A stretch of 64,000 nucleotides of DNA from Paenibacillus sp. MAHUQ-63 (GTDB lineage: Bacteria; Bacillota; Bacilli; Paenibacillales; NBRC-103111): NCBI RefSeq assembly GCF_028765165.1, contig NZ_JARADB010000002.1:496001-560000 (forward strand), read 5' to 3'. A model generated the notes under the pieces. The model was not told the DNA's origin. It searched no databases and worked only from the letters and a program-made list of their open reading frames with translations. Of this stretch, positions 62,280 through 64,000 are shown one piece after another (within the stretch, counting starts at the first letter, position 1; each line of letters opens with the position of its first letter). Made by a program: the position numbers and the translations under genes.

Positions 62280-62285
62280 TACCTG

Positions 62286-62750
62286 TCAGCTGAATTTATC
62301 CGATATGAAATAAGCAAGTTTAAGCAGAAAAGCGGTAATCCCGGCGGCCATCAGAGGGCCAACCGGAATTCCGCGCAAGAATACAATACCGAATATGGAA
62401 CCGATAACTAGACCCACAATCAACTGTGGGTCTATTTTCAATAGCTCCAAACCTTTGCCATTCATATAAGTAGCAATAGCTCCGCCTAGCAAGGCGATAA
62501 TGCCAGGCCATGTCGTGAAGACCGATAAGATATGCTTCATTGTGATGCGTTCGCTGGCAAAGGGCACTAACACGCCGATCGTCAGGAAGAGCAGCCCCAG
62601 CTCCAGGCCTCTTCGTTCCATCGTCGGAAAGAACCGCACCAGGCCTACCAGTTTTACAGCCAACAGCAAGCAAGAAGCCGTCGTTATGATCGGAGACCGG
62701 CCAATGAGTCCAATTACGATGAGTATTACTAACAGTATATTGCCATTCAT
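62286..62750 (-). CDS. DUF441 family membrane protein (YtwI-like)
   Basis: A 154-residue protein with four or five helices, beginning [20 protein letters not shown]. The family has no known function. The ATG at 62750 is about 8 bases after AGGGG; an ATG two codons earlier is too close to it. It is convergent with lysC, seven bases apart, with no clear terminator between. Confidence 0.85.
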   Translation of the reverse strand: MNGNILLVILIVIGLIGRSPIITTASCLLLAVKLVGLVRFFPTMERRGLELGLLFLTIGVLVPFASERITMKHILSVFTTWPGIIALLGGAIATYMNGKGLELLKIDPQLIVGLVIGSIFGIVFLRGIPVGPLMAAGITAFLLKLAYFISDKFS

Positions 62751-62805
62751 CCACATAACCCCTCGTCCGCATACTTCCATCTTAGTTTATGAGAGGGGCT
62801 TGTAT

Positions 62806-63546
62806 TTAGAACGCCGGGCGAGCCAGATTCCGTTGAAGAAGCACCATTTGATCCCCTTCCAGAATCGGGACCTGGTCTGTGATATTCGTTTGCGCGCAAG
62901 CGACGATATCCGCCTGGAATCCGGTTTTGCACATTTTTTTGCCATTCGTGCATGTCAGCAAAGTATCAAGCAGCCGGTCCTTCACCTGCAGGTAGCACCC
63001 CCGCATGGCTAAACCGAAATCATTGGTCGATAATGGTTTCTCCCCTACTACCGCAGCCAATTCTTCCAGCATATGCCCCGCACAAAGTCCGTCTTCCAGA
63101 GAGAAGACGTCCTGCGTTCCCGCACATACAATGACGGTGTCGCGTTTCAGATGGGCGATGGTTTCCGCGCATGCCCGGCTGTTCAAGAAAGAGCCTGCGA
63201 GCACATTGTCGGCTTTTACCGCTTTCTGGATACCGCGCGTGCCGTTCGTCGTCGTCAGAATGATGCGTCTGCCTTGAATGGCTTCCTTCGTGTATTCCAG
63301 CGGCGAGTTGCCGAAGTCGAACCCCGGTATTTTTTTGCAGAATCGCTCCCCGCCCAGCAGATCGCCTTCCCGGTACAGCTCCTTGGCTTTCAGAACGGTC
63401 TCTACAGGGACGATAGATTTACAGCCGTGAACGAGTGCGGTTACAATCGTGCTCGTTGCCCGCAAGACATCGATGACGACGACGGTTTTATGAAGCAAAT
63501 CGTCATTCCTTGCTTCGCCGATAGTGGCGACTACTTCGATATGCAT
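62806..63546 (-). CDS. comB: 2-phosphosulfolactate phosphatase (ComB family)
   Basis: A 246-residue enzyme that removes phosphate from (2R)-phospho-3-sulfolactate. VVVIDVLRATSTIVTAL and LGGERFCKKIPGFDFGNSP are family segments, with TTTNGTRGI following. It lies three bases after comA, so the pair supplies 3-sulfolactate, a compound abundant in Bacillus spores. AGAAAGGATT is the ribosome site. Confidence 0.9.
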   Translation of the reverse strand: MHIEVVATIGEARNDDLLHKTVVVIDVLRATSTIVTALVHGCKSIVPVETVLKAKELYREGDLLGGERFCKKIPGFDFGNSPLEYTKEAIQGRRIILTTTNGTRGIQKAVKADNVLAGSFLNSRACAETIAHLKRDTVIVCAGTQDVFSLEDGLCAGHMLEELAAVVGEKPLSTNDFGLAMRGCYLQVKDRLLDTLLTCTNGKKMCKTGFQADIVACAQTNITDQVPILEGDQMVLLQRNLARPAF

Positions 63547-63549
63547 GAT

Positions 63550-64000
63550 TTAATCCTTTCTGGTACCTAAGGACAACGTATCGGAACGCAGCCCTCTCCG
63601 CAGCGCTTCCAAGGCGATGATTTCATGGGGAGCGATGTTGCCCAGATGGATCTGCGGTCCAAGCATGTTGATCAGATGCACCTGCTGGCTCTTAAGCGGA
63701 GCTTCCCAGAGAAGCCGGTCCCCCGGCACCGCGGAGAGAACTTGCTCGACTTCCTCGTCCTTACATTTCCCTTGTTGATCAAAAATGCCAACCCCCATGC
63801 CGGATTCGCGGGCTTCTACGGTGACGAGAACAGCCCCCATCTCCGTATCCAGCATGACCGTTTCGATGAGCTCCTCCAATTCAATCGCGGAGCCCCATCC
63901 TTTTTTGCCATATTCCGTAACGACCTCTAGTCCTTCTTCGATCCCTCTTTTAATAAGCTCATTGCGCAGCTTGCGGGAGAAGTCGATGGTTCCGTTGGAA
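63550..64000 (-). CDS. comA: Phosphosulfolactate synthase (ComA family), 5' part beyond window
   Basis: The frame stays open to the window edge, giving the last 150 residues: SNGTIDFSRKLRNELIKRG, VTEYGKKGWGS, AVLVTVEARESGMGVGIFD and LLWEAPLKSQQVHLI. These match the ComA TIM-barrel, which adds sulfite to PEP. The start is not visible. It is followed at once by comB, forming a sulfolactate operon that in spore-formers serves the spore. Confidence 0.88.
   Translation of the reverse strand, partial: SNGTIDFSRKLRNELIKRGIEEGLEVVTEYGKKGWGSAIELEELIETVMLDTEMGAVLVTVEARESGMGVGIFDQQGKCKDEEVEQVLSAVPGDRLLWEAPLKSQQVHLINMLGPQIHLGNIAPHEIIALEALRRGLRSDTLSLGTRKD

Overview
This window looks like chromosomal DNA of a spore-forming, flagellated, low-to-moderate GC Firmicute, most likely Paenibacillus or a close relative. 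Reasons: the gene order mntR-yqhO-yqhP-yqhQ-yqhR-aroQ-papA-efp of Bacillus-type chromosomes; spore genes (spore photoproduct lyase, YheC/D-type coat ATP-grasp protein, phosphosulfolactate synthase and phosphatase); T-box leaders on two aminoacyl-tRNA synthetase genes; AGGAGG-type ribosome binding sites with frequent TTG/GTG starts; and short palindromic intergenic repeats. No phage, CRISPR array, rRNA or tRNA gene was seen.

Layout. 1-2.8 kb: the end of one and all of a second half-transporter of a heterodimeric ABC exporter. 2.9-6.7 kb: a cyclic-di-GMP-I riboswitch with a terminator in front of a PLP-dependent decarboxylase and a chemoreceptor. 6.7-7.1 kb: short palindromic repeats. 7.2-13.8 kb: DUF2157/GDYXXLXY membrane protein, EamA transporter, T-box-argS, two small basic proteins, one conserved hypothetical. 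13.8-21.3 kb: threonine synthase, a coupled panD-yheC-like pair, TauE exporter, MFS pump, MHYT-PAS membrane sensor, HAD phosphatase and GNAT acetyltransferase. 21.3-21.8 kb: tandem repeat array. 21.9-25.6 kb: etfB-etfA-fixC-fixX (electron-bifurcating flavoprotein complex) behind a cre-like site. 25.7-29.5 kb: DinB protein, AraC regulator divergent from a sugar isomerase/oxidoreductase pair. 29.5-39.5 kb: two paralogous LTA-synthase-like sulfatases flanking YitT, a two-component system, a CPBP protease, an aldose epimerase and a YmaF protein. 39.6-45.7 kb: MFS pump, FrnE-like DsbA protein, AraC regulator/GH42 beta-galactosidase, PEP synthase/PPDK regulator. 45.7-46.6 kb: gene-free, repeat-rich. 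46.6-50.3 kb: a transposase-derived zinc-ribbon protein behind two LexA-like boxes, yidD, T-box-metG. 50.3-54.1 kb: small lipoprotein, then znuACB-ccdA. 54.1-62.8 kb: splB, the mntR-to-efp cluster, lysC, DUF441. 62.8-64 kb: comB and the end of comA.

The strongest candidate for a little-described system is the c-di-GMP riboswitch operon at 2.96-6.66 kb: strand complementarities predict that ligand binding favours a terminator, so a second messenger would shut off an amino-acid decarboxylase together with a chemoreceptor. Other notable items are the repeat family shared by two loci 24 kb apart and the possibly SOS-controlled, transposase-derived Ser/Thr-repeat protein. All functional calls rest on reading the sequence and recalled family knowledge; no database search was run.
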